Position numbers and translations under genes: made by a program. Below the pieces are notes generated by a model. It was not told the origin of the DNA and searched no databases. It saw nothing but the letters and a program-made list of their open reading frames with translations. Of a DNA stretch of 64,000 nt, positions 34,201 to 44,301 are shown in pieces (position 1 is the stretch's first letter; each line of letters begins with the position of its first letter). The stretch is from positions 4,259,717-4,323,716 of the forward strand of contig NC_071330.1 in the NCBI RefSeq assembly GCF_010183535.1, given 5' to 3'. Source of the stretch: Caenorhabditis remanei (taxonomy: Eukaryota; Nematoda; Chromadorea; Rhabditida; Rhabditidae).

Positions 34201-34800
34201 GCAACGCACACGCAACGCGACTGGCGCGGTAAATTCAAAACTTTTCGTTGCAGATCTTCCGTCTCGCACCCCTGTGTATACATAAACAGTACCGATCACG
34301 TAGATTTTTTATGAATCATATAAATTAAAAGTAGAACTCCATTTTTGTAGTTAACAACGTTTTTGTACGGACACTCCCTAAAGAGTTATGACCATTTTAA
34401 GACGACAGCTTGAAAATCGCCTTATTTTGCACTGAAATGGGACGATTTGAGGGAGAAATTACTTTGTCGATGTGTAACTTGCTAGGGAGTGTCCGTTCAA
34501 AAAAGTTGTCAACTACAAAAATGAAGCTCTAGCTTTGATCTGTTTGATTCATTAAAAAACTTACTGGGTTTGACAATCAAAATAACCATGACACACTCTC
34601 AAAGTTGGACAATTTCTACTGAAAACAGCAAATGTTGATAACCTTTTGAGCGGTACTGTAGTCATAGGATCAACCATCTTGACCCCGCCCCCTATCTAAC
34701 CCATGCCACGTGGCCCCGCCCCGCCCCCATAACAACTCACTCCATCTCTTGTATCCAAATAGTCGCTAAACGTTTGTCTCAATTTGAAATATCGATCCAT
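31300..34800 (-). CDS. Coiled-coil, proline-rich orphan protein, 480 aa, five exons
   Basis: Exons on the minus strand are 34741-34800, 33582-34073, 32606-32866, 32312-32557 and 31300-31683 (stop TGA 31300-31302); all introns are phase 0. Residues 1-20 (MDRYFKLRQTFSDYLDTRDG) precede a folded-looking region of about 165 aa (KKITEEELEIFDLPTDHFSP, VYFLEPEFELRWYN, LLALFIKMEMLESVAFKYDD). A highly charged coiled coil (KKEREEKFKKEEEKVKNEEE and on, about 225-345) ends in a Lys-rich stretch. The tail is a Pro/Gln-rich segment (TPPVPLPLGTQPLPLQPPQP), a basic patch (TPPRKRLSMAEVGHF) and a GGGGGGGLFGRKHHKK end. It may be cytoskeletal or nuclear; I do not recognise it. Introns 1, 2 and 4 each carry a repeat (a CAGTACCG palindrome, a foldback and an M1 MITE). 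Confidence 0.7.
31709..31842. mobile_element. Hairpin MITE, family M1 (copy 3)
   Basis: Begins TAGCTCGACACACATGTTAC, then AACCGCGCTTCACCG; ends AGAGCGCGGTTGTAAGGAGC, then GTGCCGTGCTAA. It lies in the last intron of the coiled-coil gene, 26 bp from the splice acceptor of exon 5. Confidence 0.8.
33190..33535. mobile_element. Foldback element in an intron
   Basis: GGACGTGACCTATATCATTG, then GAAAGCTGAAATCACGCTGA on the left is complementary to TCAGCGTATTCTCAGCTTCC, then CACTGATATAAGTCACGGTC on the right. It belongs to the family at 21841 and 60915. Confidence 0.65.
34285..34662. mobile_element. CAGTACCG-family palindrome (copy 2) in the first intron of the coiled-coil gene
   Basis: The left end AACAGTACCGATCACG and the right end TTTTGAGCGGTACTGTAGTC match, with TTGTAGTTAACAACGTTTTT and AAAAGTTGTCAACTACAAAA as complementary stem segments. 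Confidence 0.6.
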
Positions 34801-36277
34801 TCTCACTTCGACTGCTCTCGCTTTCTTTGGTTTTCTGTTCTTACTGTCGTAACAGTCTATCGACGACGTGGTGGGAAAAATGTGAACTGATCGATACATT
34901 TTTAAAAATCGATCAGTTTCACAACCTTTTTTTCCTCGTGAGAAGGGGGAGATTCGGATCAAAGATAACGGAGAAAATCTAGATTTTCACGTCATCCGAC
35001 TTTTTCTTACAAATTATGAGAGAGACAAAGAATTTGTGGAAAGTGTGAAATGAGCATTCATTTCTGGAAAAAAGTTCTGGAACGTTTAACATGACATCCT
35101 CAATCGCCAAGTATTTACGTGGTTTCTAAAATTCTTGAACTTTTTCCGGGGTGTCACAGCTCTTTGTAGTAAGCAATAAATGAGCTATGATCACCAACAT
35201 TTGAGATGTAGATGTATTCAACAATAGCTGAAAATTTTTAATTTTTAAGAGATGCACCTTATGAGATTATTGTGACTACAGTAACCAAAAAACGTTTTAA
35301 AACCGTAGTCTTACACAAACATGATTATTGCAATATGTATTAATATCACAATTTTAAGAAGAAATCTTTATTCAGAATTGGTGGGAACATCGCCGAGTAA
35401 GTGGCAAACTTGTTTTTCAAGCAAAGATGCGAAATATATTTTCTTATTGGCGCTGCAGGGTTCTTACAACTGCGCCCCACCAAAATTCCCTTGAAAAATG
35501 TGTCTATTTCTCTGCGTCTCTCAATTCCCACCTTATTTTTCCGAGTTTGAGTAGAGCGCAATTGTAAGAACACCGTGTATTAAGAATGGTCGACAGTACT
35601 AATGCGACGATTTTCATAAAGTTCTTGATCATTTTCTAAAAGAAGTTCGACTTTATAAGAAAAAAAGATAACCAAACAATTAAATGAATTTTGGAAAATC
35701 AACAGGAATATTGATAGATTTTCTGTTGTAAAATTCACGATTTCATTTTATAAATGTTCACTGTTCCGATATTTTGTAGTTCAGGCTAACTTCAATTATG
35801 AATTTAATATGTTTGCCCTGAAAAAATGATTTAAATAAAATGTAATCCAATTATGATGTTAAAAAATATGTTTAGAATACAACAGTTTTTGCAATGCGTC
35901 GGTCTTTTTTGGCTAGAATTGGATGAAAAATTATTATTTTTTCTATTTTTCACATTTTGAACAACTTTTTTTAAAGACGATTAAAAGCAATCCCTCTCCC
36001 GACTTCTTCCGACCACAACTCCATTAATCGATGTTCGTACTCACGGAATAATCAGTTTTCAATTGCAGCAGATAGATTTGCTGTAATTCATGAAAATCTA
36101 TAAACTAGTAGAGTACACGGCGCCTCTGATGAAGTTATTCCAATAATTGTTGCTATAAAAAAGAGTGTTAAGTAACAGAGAAAGCTGGAAATTTCAATTT
36201 GAAAAAGAACAAAAAATATACTACTGAAAACAAAATCAACAATTTATATCAACAGTAACAAGGTAAAAATTACAGAA
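34801..36277. other. Intergenic region
   Basis: Between the coiled-coil gene start and the downstream end of the first 240-aa family gene. It contains the promoter of the coiled-coil gene, one M1 MITE (35452-35582) and AT-rich unique sequence. No gene was recognised. Confidence 0.45.
35452..35582. mobile_element. Hairpin MITE, family M1 (copy 4)
   Basis: GCAGGGTTCTTACAACTGCG, then CCCCACCAAAATTCCC on the left; GAGTAGAGCGCAATTGTAAG, then AACACCGTG on the right. It belongs to a subfamily with copy 7 (CTCTGCGTCTCTCAATTCCC interior). Confidence 0.75.
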
Positions 36278-37130
36278 TCAACGACAGTCATGACAATATT
36301 TCTGCGATGGGCCCTCTTGATATCTTCTATGTTGGAACCATTTCCCACACTTCTCACAGTAACAATCGTCGATATCGTAGTTGACGGTTTCCAAAACGAC
36401 TTCTGAGGCAATCTCACTTCCGATTCCACCGCCGAGACCACCAACGATTCCTCCAATGAGACCTCCAAACAATGTTCCGATTCCTGGGAAGATTGCTGTT
36501 CCAATCGCAGCGCCTGGAAATTTGAATATTTTGTTAGCTGACTTTTAGCGCGAAAATCGATAAAAATCCAACATTTTCTCTCAAAAATTTCCATCACTCA
36601 CCTACACCACATCCTGCGAAACCAACACCTGTCGCTGCCACCGTCGTTACTGTCTTCTGAATTGTGTTTCTACTTGAATGATTCTCGATGTCAGTGGCAA
36701 CACATTTTCCAATTTGATACGCATCATGAGCAATCGATGCGACCATTAAAACAGGCGCCACTTTGTTCACAACATCCAAAACAGCACCTGCTCCACCAGC
36801 AATATGGGCGGTGGTTCCAGAAATTGGAATATGTGGATCTGGTACACCGGTAATCGCCTTGTTCACATTGATATGAGGATATTGAACTTTTCCATGTGGC
36901 ATATCGACGCGCGCGAACCATTTCGGATTTCCTCTGGTCGATTTGACGGTTTTATCGAAGACACTCACGATATTCGACTTTCTTCCTCCAATTTGAATCG
37001 CATATTGAGCTGCATTCTTCGCAGCTCCAATGGCTCCGCCTTCGGCTGCATGGTGCAATGGGTTCTTGCTCTGAAAATTGAAAATGTTTGAAGAAAAGTA
37101 GAATAAAATTACCTTCTCGCTGTCCTCCAT
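36278..37130 (-). CDS. Unrecognised 240-aa family, member 1 (PHxxxxYPHIN domain, Gly-zipper, C4 ribbon)
   Basis: Exons on the minus strand are 37113-37130, 36602-37070 and 36278-36513 (stop TGA 36278-36280). There is no signal peptide (MEDSEK start). Residues about 33-90 form the conserved core: [55 protein letters not shown]. The fixed Asp and paired Pro-His motifs look like metal or active-site residues. About 92-125 is a small-residue hydrophobic helix; about 160-196 is a Gly-zipper-like hydrophobic segment (IFPGIGTLFGGLIGGIVGGL). The end is a probable zinc ribbon (CEKC near 215 and CHDC near 236). The core resembles, to my eye only, C-terminal domains of bacterial polymorphic secreted proteins. 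Function is unknown. It is one of three tandem copies sharing an upstream box. Confidence 0.75.
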
Positions 37131-37257
37131 TGATTTATCGAGTAGAATGTGTTACAAAGTTGCAGTAGATGTGAGAAATGTGCTGAAAACTGGCGAAAAG
37201 CGAATAAAAATTAATTTTTGAATTAAAGATGAGCAAGGAAAACTAATTTTCAAACAT

Positions 37258-37315
37258 CCCGCCGTTTTCTGGACTACGGTAGTTCTCAAAGTCTGCAAAA
37301 CACCGTCACGTCAAA
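37258..37315 (-). promoter_or_regulatory. Shared upstream box of the 240-aa family (copy 1)
   Basis: A block of about 55 bp reading GCCGTTTTCTGGACTACGGT, then AGTTCTCAAAGTCTGCAAAA, then CACCGTCACG. It is repeated almost unchanged at 38828-38888 and 39955-40016, in each case upstream of a family member and in the same orientation. It lies about 128 bp from the ATG here and 134 bp at copy 3. Confidence 0.75.
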
Positions 37316-37506
37316 ATGCACTTTTTTCAAAAAAAAAACTTTCACTGAATTTTATAAAATTCAACGGTTTTTTCGCTGGAAAGTAAATGAAAAATATTCA
37401 AATTGAAGTGAAGTATACTTTATAACCTGACGGAAAAATATTCTAGCTCAATAATTTATTTTAAATTCAATAGACAAAAAAACAAATAAATTTTACAACA
37501 ATACTT

Positions 37507-38253
37507 TCAACGGCACTTCAGACACAATTGTTGATGTCCCTCTTTGTATCGATACCGCTTAAATTCTTGTCGACACTTTTTGCACTTCGGATGATCGATT
37601 CCAAGGCTGACCGAATCGAAATATTTTTCACTAGCTCCTTCAGCATACGCTCCAGCACCGGCTCCTCCCAAAATTGCACCAAAAAGTCCACCTGCCATGG
37701 TTCCAACACCCGGGAGAAATACTGTTCCGATTGTAGCGCCTGAAAATGATGTTTTATTGTAGAGAAAAAATAATAAACGCTCACCAGCTGAATATCCAGA
37801 GTATCCTCCGACGGCCGCCGCAGCGGTAGACACTGTTTTTTGTAGTGTGTTTCTGGTAGAACCGTTTTCAATGTCTTTGGCAACGGCGCGATAGAATTGA
37901 ACAGTCTCGATGGCAACCGCAACGACAGCCATCGCCGGAGCCATCTTGTTAACAACATTCAAAACTCGTCCGGCTCCAACATCAAGCTTTGCAGTTTCAG
38001 AAGAAATTTTATTATGTGGATCCTTGACACCGGTAATCGCCTTATTGACATTGATATGGTAGAATGGAACTTTTCCATGTGGCTTATCGATTCTCGCGAA
38101 CCATTTCGAATTTCCACGTGACGATTTAACAGCGTTGTCGTAAACATTTACGATATTCGATTTTCTTCCACCAATCCTTATATCATAGCGAGCAGAATTT
38201 CTGTAAGCTCCGATGACTCCACCTTCAGCGGCATGTTGGAAAACGTTTCTTGT
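37507..38253 (-). pseudogene. Unrecognised 240-aa family, member 2, first exon lost
   Basis: Exons on the minus strand, 37785-38253 (469 nt, exactly as in members 1 and 3) and 37507-37739, keep an open frame and the family core ([34 protein letters not shown]). The Gly-rich segment is [20 protein letters not shown] and the ribbon CKKC...CLKC. The six-codon start exon (MEDxEK) of the other members is missing: at its place AACATTAAAAAG precedes the donor, with no in-frame ATG. A directly repeated 37-bp sequence and a tRNA-like gene lie just upstream. Either an unseen upstream exon supplies the start or the gene is dead. YPHIN has become FYHIN, and the second DPH motif is followed by NKIS. Confidence 0.6.
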
Positions 38254-38460
38254 CTGAAAAATCGTTTGAAATTTTAAAAATTTAAGAATTAATTACCTTT
38301 TTAATGTTTGAAGTATAATTCAGAAAGGTTGGAATCCTCGATTTTAGTGCGTATCGTAGATGTATTCATATAAGAAATTTGGAGATCTTGCTCCTTCATC
38401 GGACCATAGGGTTGATGTTTTCGCACGAAAGGTTGTAAGAAAGAGTTTGTCAAAAATCGG

Positions 38461-38535
38461 TGACACCAGGGTGGAATCGAACCACCGTCTACAGATTAAG
38501 CCTCCGCAGCACTACCACTGTGCTACCGGTGCGCC
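38461..38535 (-). tRNA. tRNA-like gene, anticodon position CTT (possibly a pseudogene)
   Basis: On the minus strand a full cloverleaf can be drawn. Acceptor GCACCGG pairs with CTGGTGT (all seven pairs, two G-U). U8-A9 is followed by D stem GCAC/GTGC with loop AGTGGTA. The anticodon stem is GCGGA/TCTGT. The T arm is GGTGG-TTCGATT-CCACC. A TTTTT terminator follows 4 nt after the discriminator. The anticodon loop reads GGCTTAA, so the triplet is CTT (Lys) but the invariant U33 is G. That, and a terminal G-U pair, argue for a decayed or specialised tRNA rather than a standard one. Confidence 0.55.
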
Positions 38536-38827
38536 CGAAATTCGACTCTCTCTTTCTTTACATTAACCTTATAGAGCACAGTCGACGTCCGGCAACGTTC
38601 GTTGATTCCTAGACGCGAAGCTCGAGTTTTTTTTTTTGTTGTTTAGAAGTGTGGAATTCCAGATTTGGTCCTATTGATTATTTGAAGTATAATTCAGAAA
38701 GGTTGGAATCCTCGATTAATGTTTTTTATCATTTTAAGGAGTAAAACAAACTCGAAATTTGTGACAAAAGTAAAAAATGAGCAAATATTGCGCAAATGAA
38801 CTAGAAAAAAAACCAATTTTCTAATAT

Positions 38828-38888
38828 CCCGCCGTTTTTTGGACTATGGTAGTTCTCAAAGTCTGCAAAACACCGTCACGTCAAATCC
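38828..38888 (-). promoter_or_regulatory. Shared upstream box of the 240-aa family (copy 2)
   Basis: GCCGTTTTTTGGACTATGGT, then AGTTCTCAAAGTCTGCAAAA, then CACCGTCACGTCAAATCCCA. It is now about 575 bp from member 2's first surviving exon because of the intervening duplication and tRNA-like sequence. Confidence 0.7.
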
Positions 38889-39005
38889 CACCGATTTTTT
38901 AGCGAAGAAAATTTTTCAAGGGTGGTTTTTAATTTTCCGGCTCAACAATTTATTATTAAAAAAAAATTAATAACAGATTAAAAAAACAGTTTTACAAAAA
39001 TAGTT

Positions 39006-39821
39006 TCAACGACAATTTGGGCACAAATTCTGATGTCCTTCCTTGTATCGATGTCGTTCGAATTCTTGTCCGCACTTTTCGCACTTCGGATGATCGATTC
39101 CAAGACCAATCGAATCAAAAACTTTCTCACTGGCTTCTTCAGCGCATGCTCCTGCAGTGGCACCTCCAAAGATTGCACCAAAAAGTCCGCCAACAATTGT
39201 TCCGATACCCGGGAGAACGGCGGTTCCGATGGCAGCGCCTGAGAAATTGAAAAAATTGTGATGAAAAAGAGAAAAAAGCTCACCAGCAGAAAATCCAGAC
39301 ATTCCTCCAGCGGTCGCCGCAGCAGTAGATACTGTTTTTTGAAGTGTGTTTCTGGTGGAACCGTTTTCAATGTCTTTGAAAACAGCGCCGCCGAATTGAA
39401 CTGTCTCGACAACAACCGAAACGGCAGCCAGAGCCGGAGCGACTTTGTTAACAACATTCATAACTGATCCTGCTGCTCCAGCAGCATGTGCAGTGGCTTG
39501 AGAAATCGGAATGTGTGGATCTGGGACACCGGTAATCGCCTTGTTCACATTCACATGATGATATTGAACATTGCCATGTGGCTTATCGATTCTCGCGAAC
39601 CATTTCGGGTTTCCGCGTGACGATATGGCAGCCTTGTCGTAAACATTCACGATATTCGATTTTCTTCCGCCGGTTTTAACAACGTAGCGAGCCGCATTTT
39701 TGGTTGCTCCGAGGACTCCACCTTCTGCGGCATGTTGGGACGTGTTTTTAGTCTAAAACCTCGTTTAAAAATATAAATTCGTAACCTTTTCAGAGTTAGT
39801 TACCTTTTCCTCGTCTTCCAT
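39006..39821 (-). CDS. Unrecognised 240-aa family, member 3, 239 aa
   Basis: Exons on the minus strand are 39804-39821, 39284-39752 and 39006-39238. Start exon MEDEEK. The core is conserved: [38 protein letters not shown]. An Ala-rich hydrophobic segment (SVMNVVNKVAPALAAVSVVV) follows. The Gly-zipper-like stretch is LPGIGTIVGGLFGAIFGGAT, and the C4 ribbon is HPKCEKC...LCPNC. It is closer to member 2 than to member 1. All structural elements are intact, so this and member 1 are the likely functional genes. The family was not recognised; membrane association via the Gly-rich segment is inference. Confidence 0.75.
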
Positions 39822-39954
39822 TGTTTCGGCGAGTAGAAAGTGTTAGAAAGTTGCGGTAGATGTGAGAAATATGATAATAACTTGAAACGTGAATAAAGAT
39901 GAGCAATAGCAATAATAGACTAAAGATAAGCAATAAAAACTAATTTTCAAACCT

Positions 39955-40016
39955 CCCGCCGTTTTCTGGACTACGGTAGTTCTCAAAGTCTGCAAAACAC
40001 CGTTACGACAAATCCC
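39955..40016 (-). promoter_or_regulatory. Shared upstream box of the 240-aa family (copy 3)
   Basis: GCCGTTTTCTGGACTACGGT, then AGTTCTCAAAGTCTGCAAAA, then CACCGTTACGACAAATCCCA. It lies 134 bp upstream of member 3 and 135 bp upstream of the divergent gene at 40151, so it may act both ways. Confidence 0.7.
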
Positions 40017-40150
40017 ACCATTTTTTGAGCGGCGCAAAGTTTTTTGAATTAAAATGCTGAATTTTCATCCGCATTTTATCAATTTCTTCTCTGAAAAAGT
40101 CAATTTACAACTTAAAATTAATATTACAGGGTAAAAAATCAAATATAACA

Positions 40151-43100
40151 ATGGATCAACTGCAGAGAATATATCGGAGAGTGAAGCAAAACATTGAAAA
40201 TAAAAACGATTGTGATCGTGATATTTTCATTGTTTTGAATCCCGGAGCTGCTGATTCGGTTTGTAGATTTACAATCTATATTTTTAAATGAAAATCTGTC
40301 ATTTTTGCAGGATTCTTCACAGTGTGGGCACCACCTCATCACTATTCTCGCCAAAGTGCAAAAATCAGCGAATTTGAAGAAAAGAGACGACTTTCCGAAT
40401 CTTGTGCTTCTCCAATATCTGAATGATATTCCAATTAAGGCTACAAACATTGTTTACTGGAATTCCAAAGTTTTCAATGAAAAATTGACGGATAAAATGG
40501 AGAGTATCCATAAATTATTGTAGGTTTTCAGTTTTGTAGAAAATTGTCAAAACTCTCTTTTTCGGGAGATTTTAAACCAAAATATTGAGAGAATTCCCAA
40601 AATTTTCTATTTTCAGCGATGATCCGTCCGTGCTCAACCCATTCGAATTTGTTGATGGAGCGCTCTCGAATCGTTACGGACCAGAACAACAGTGGTTCGT
40701 TTTGGATTCAATATTGAAGAATCATGAGTGAGTTTTGCCATTTTCCAGTAAAAATAACAAAATTTTCTCATTATTTCCAGCGAAAATCACGAATCACGCG
40801 AACATTCTGTGCAACAAGTCGTTCAAATGGGATCAAAAGTGTTCTCGCAATTCCAGAATTTCATAATCGTCGTGTTACTATCAAAATACTGTGATGGATG
40901 CCTTCTATCTATTCTGAATCATATGACTAGTCTAACTCTCGTCAAAAAGTTCGTTTGGAATTTGGGACGTGGAGTTTGGAGTCCGAAGACACGAAAGAAG
41001 ATGGATTTGTGTTTTTCGTGGGTTGGCGACGATGAAAAAATGTACAAACCAAGCTGTTGGAGATACTCGAATGCAGAAGAGGTGAGCTTGAAGAATATAT
41101 CTGAAAAGTCTTATAATAATAAAAATATATATAATTATTTCAGAGCTCCGGTTCAACACCGCCATCTGCTAGCAAAGTTGCAACTTCTTCGTCAAAAACG
41201 GTGTTTTTTCATAAAAATCTGAGAAAATTAACAATTGTTTCCTTTCAGACCCCAGTTCTTCCCGAAAGCGATTCACATATTTCTAAGAGTAACCGGAACG
41301 ATGTTCTGCCGAAATCCAATGATTATTTTGGAGCGCTTTCTTCTTCAACGTCATCTCACGAAGATTCAAACGAGGTTTATCGGGAAAACAAAGTGCAGAA
41401 GAAGAATGCACAAAGAACTCGAAGGTGTACGTGTTTTCTAAAGCAATTCTAATGAAATTTTGTGATTTTTTCAGTGGATCCATATTCGGATGAATCGGAT
41501 AGCAGTATGAGCTACCGGCAGCCAGAGAAAACAAAGAAAACGAATCGATATCCACGTGGTTGGATTTTTCACTGAAAATTTTCAGCCAGCTTTTTCAGTT
41601 TTGAATAATTTTTCGAATTTCAGAAAATCCTTTGAAGCGAAGAAGTATCGCATGCTCGTCGAGTGATGAATCTGACGTGAGGCCGATTTCGATTGGAGAA
41701 AAACGCAAATTTGTGCCGAAACATGTTCAGCAAGTTGTGCGAAAACCTTCCAACAGTGAGTAATTGAAGAAAATTCAGTTCAGATCGCACATTTCTGTTT
41801 GAAGGCGCTGAAAAACTTAATTTGAATGTGTATTATTTAAAAATATTGATTTTCAGCTTGATTTTTAACGTTTTTTGCCACTTTTTGAATTTTTACACAA
41901 AAAATGTATGCTTTTTTCAGAAGAGATGCACGATGCCTTCATTCAGATCAGTCAATGCTTCAACGATGCACAAACCGTCAATTTACCATTAACACGAGAA
42001 CCAAGTGACGTCTTTTGTGCATTCTGTTTCAGCTTCAATTCGAACTCGAATCATTTTTGCTCGGCACTCAGCGATGCTGAAAAAATGGCAAATAAGAAAG
42101 TGAATGAGATCATGAGAAATGTGAAGAAGCTGGATCGAAGCAAGTTTGAAGAGATCAGAATGTTTCTGCTGGACGAGACAAATATTTGGAAGAAAGTTTC
42201 GTTGTCGGGAAGAATGGCGAAAAGGACAGGAAAGCCAGAGGTAAATTTGATTGGATTCGAGCTGAAAATTCTAATAATGACTATTTTTCCAGAAATACTA
42301 TAACAGCAGCGATGAGAAGAGTGAAAAAATCGACAAAAAAGCTGTTCATAGATCGGTAAATGTATATTTTAAACAACTATTTTTTGAACAATAAATGATT
42401 TCCAGAAACGGAAGAGAACCAATTCGAGGCGTCCGAAAAGACAACAGTCCGACAGTGAGGATTCAGATATGTCTTCACCAATCAAGAAGAATTTCGCGTC
42501 ATCCAAGTCCTCCCTCGCTTTTCGATCTACTTCTGAATCCAATAAAACTCGTTACTCAAATACTGGGCGACCACTTCGAAAGGTTCGAGAAGCTCCTGGT
42601 CCGCCAACAAATGAAGTCTCTCAAAAAGATCGTAAAAAGGAGGAAATCTGTCCTGATGGTGACTGCTTCGAGACTGTCGACTTCCAGAAAAAGTATTTTA
42701 TCAAAAGAGCGGTTGAATGTGGATTTCGATACCCTAATGATGGTTTGTGAACTGAACATGTATCTCTTTAATACTGCACCGCTCCAAAAGGTTATCAACT
42801 TTGGATGTTTTCAGTGGAAATTGACAAACTTTGATAGTGTATTTCGGTGTCACCTGATTGTTCGATAAACTCAGTTTTGTATGGGTTGGACAAAGCAAAA
42901 ATATCACATCATTTTTGTTGTTGACCATTTTTCTGTAGGGACACTATCTCGAAAGTTACAGGTCGCCAAAGTAATTATCTCCATGTAATCGACTAATTTC
43001 AGTTCATATTAGCGAAAACTACAAAAAATAATGATAAACTCAGTTTTGTATGGGTGGGGCAGAGCAAATATCACATTACTTTTTGTAGTTTTCGCTAATA

Positions 43101-44301
43101 TGAACTGAAATTAGTCGATTACATGGAGAAATTACTTTGACGACCTGTAACTTTCGATATAGTGTCCCTACAGAAAAATGGTCAACTACCAAAATTATGT
43201 GCTATTTTTGCTCTCTCCAACCCACGGAGTTTATCGAACAATTAGGTGACACAGAAATGCACTGTCAAAGTTGGTTAATTTCCACTGAAAATAGACAAAG
43301 ATGATAACCTTTTGAGTGGTACTGTAGCGATCTGAACTCAACCACATCTTTTAATTCCAGATTACGTCCCGCCCCCAGCAGACCGATCTACATGGTCCCG
43401 CGAAGATTATAGAACAGAACAGTTCGGACCTGTATATGCATCTGCTCGTGATTTCCGACCGGATTATTTGAATAAACGAGGAGATCGGCTAGTAAAGATT
43501 CAACAATTCGATTGGGAGAGTGATTCTGGAAACTGTGCAGAGAAGAGCGTTCCAGAAAAAAGAAGTTCTCAAATGATGAAGCGAAAAGAATCCACTCCAA
43601 CGACCTCTTCAAAAAATCACTTACAAGAAGCTGTCACCGAGACTCATAACTTCCTTCCACCACTGAAACGATCGGATGTTGAATTTATTGATTGCGAGAA
43701 TTCGATAGATGGTGAAGAATATCAAGAAGAAGGACCGTCCACGACGTCTCATGAAAATCCAACGTACTACCCAGAATTTCTAGTGAACATTCCAGTCGCT
43801 ACCATTCCGCCGAATTACATCACACTTTCGGACGACGATGAGGACGAAATGAATAACAATGTGACGTCTTCTGTCAAATCGACTAAGTTGAATGATTCCC
43901 GGAAAGGTTGATAAATTTGAAATACTGATTAAGTAAGCTTGAATTTTTCCAGCCCAAGATCTTGACATCATCACTCTCGGCGACAGCAGTGATGATGAGG
44001 CGCCGAGAAGATTCCATGGAATGGATAGCTCGCAGCTCGGTTAGTAAGTAATTTTCTAAAGTTTACTATCTAAATATTAGCACTGCACGTTTCTTACAAC
44101 CGCGCTCTACCGAAACCGAAGAAAATTGTGTGCGAAATTGAGAGATTCAGAGAAAAAGAGGCATTTTTCAAGGGGATTTCGGTGGAGCGCAGTTGTTAGA
44201 ACTATGCCGAGCTAATAGTTGACTTCTATAATCGGCCACGCCTCCATTCAATACTCTTCTTACCAGGTTTCAACGAATACCAAGGATGCATACAACAATG
44301 A
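40151..44301 (+). CDS. Large Ser/acid-rich orphan protein with SUMO-interaction-like motifs, 854 aa, 14 exons
   Basis: Exons: 40151-40258, 40311-40519, 40617-40727, 40781-41081, 41144-41200, 41249-41426, 41475-41555, 41624-41755, 41921-42240, 42293-42355, 42406-42742, 43361-43906, 43953-44039 and 44267-44301. All phases close (2565 nt). The N-terminal ~240 aa look folded (DRDIFIVLNPGAADS, HHLITILAKVQKS, WFVLDSILKNH, FIIVVLLSKYCDGCLLSILN). The middle is Ser-rich with basic patches (KRKRTNSRRPKRQQSDSEDS, NLS-like). A second helical block contains KKVNEIMRNVKKLDRSKFEE. Near the C-terminus VEFIDCENS, YITLSDDDEDE and DIITLGDSSDDE each have the hydrophobic-core-plus-acid form of SUMO-interaction motifs. 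A nuclear role is inferred; the family was not recognised. If the last intron is retained, translation stops at TAG 44042-44044. Confidence 0.75.
42771..43327. mobile_element. CAGTACCGCTC-family palindrome (copy 3)
   Basis: It fills intron 11 of the 14-exon gene. Left end ACTGCACCGCTCCAAAAGGT; right end AACCTTTTGAGTGGTACTGT. The two halves are complementary over about 270 bp each, including GTCACCTGATTGTTCGATAA versus TCGAACAATTAGGTGACACA. Confidence 0.75.
44077..44217. mobile_element. Hairpin MITE, family M1 (copy 5)
   Basis: TTAGCACTGCACGTTTCTTA, then CAACCGCGCTCTACCG on the left; GGTGGAGCGCAGTTGTTAGA, then ACTATGCCGAGCTAA on the right. It lies in the last intron of the 14-exon gene, in the orientation opposite to copies 1-4. 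Confidence 0.8.

Larger units (their letters stand above)
38254..39005. other. Disrupted 5' region of family member 2
   Basis: TTTGAAGTATAATTCAGAAA, then GGTTGGAATCCTCGATT occurs twice in direct orientation (about 38308-38344 and 38680-38716). The repeats flank about 335 bp that hold the tRNA-like gene. The shared family box (38828-38888) lies beyond. Confidence 0.6.
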
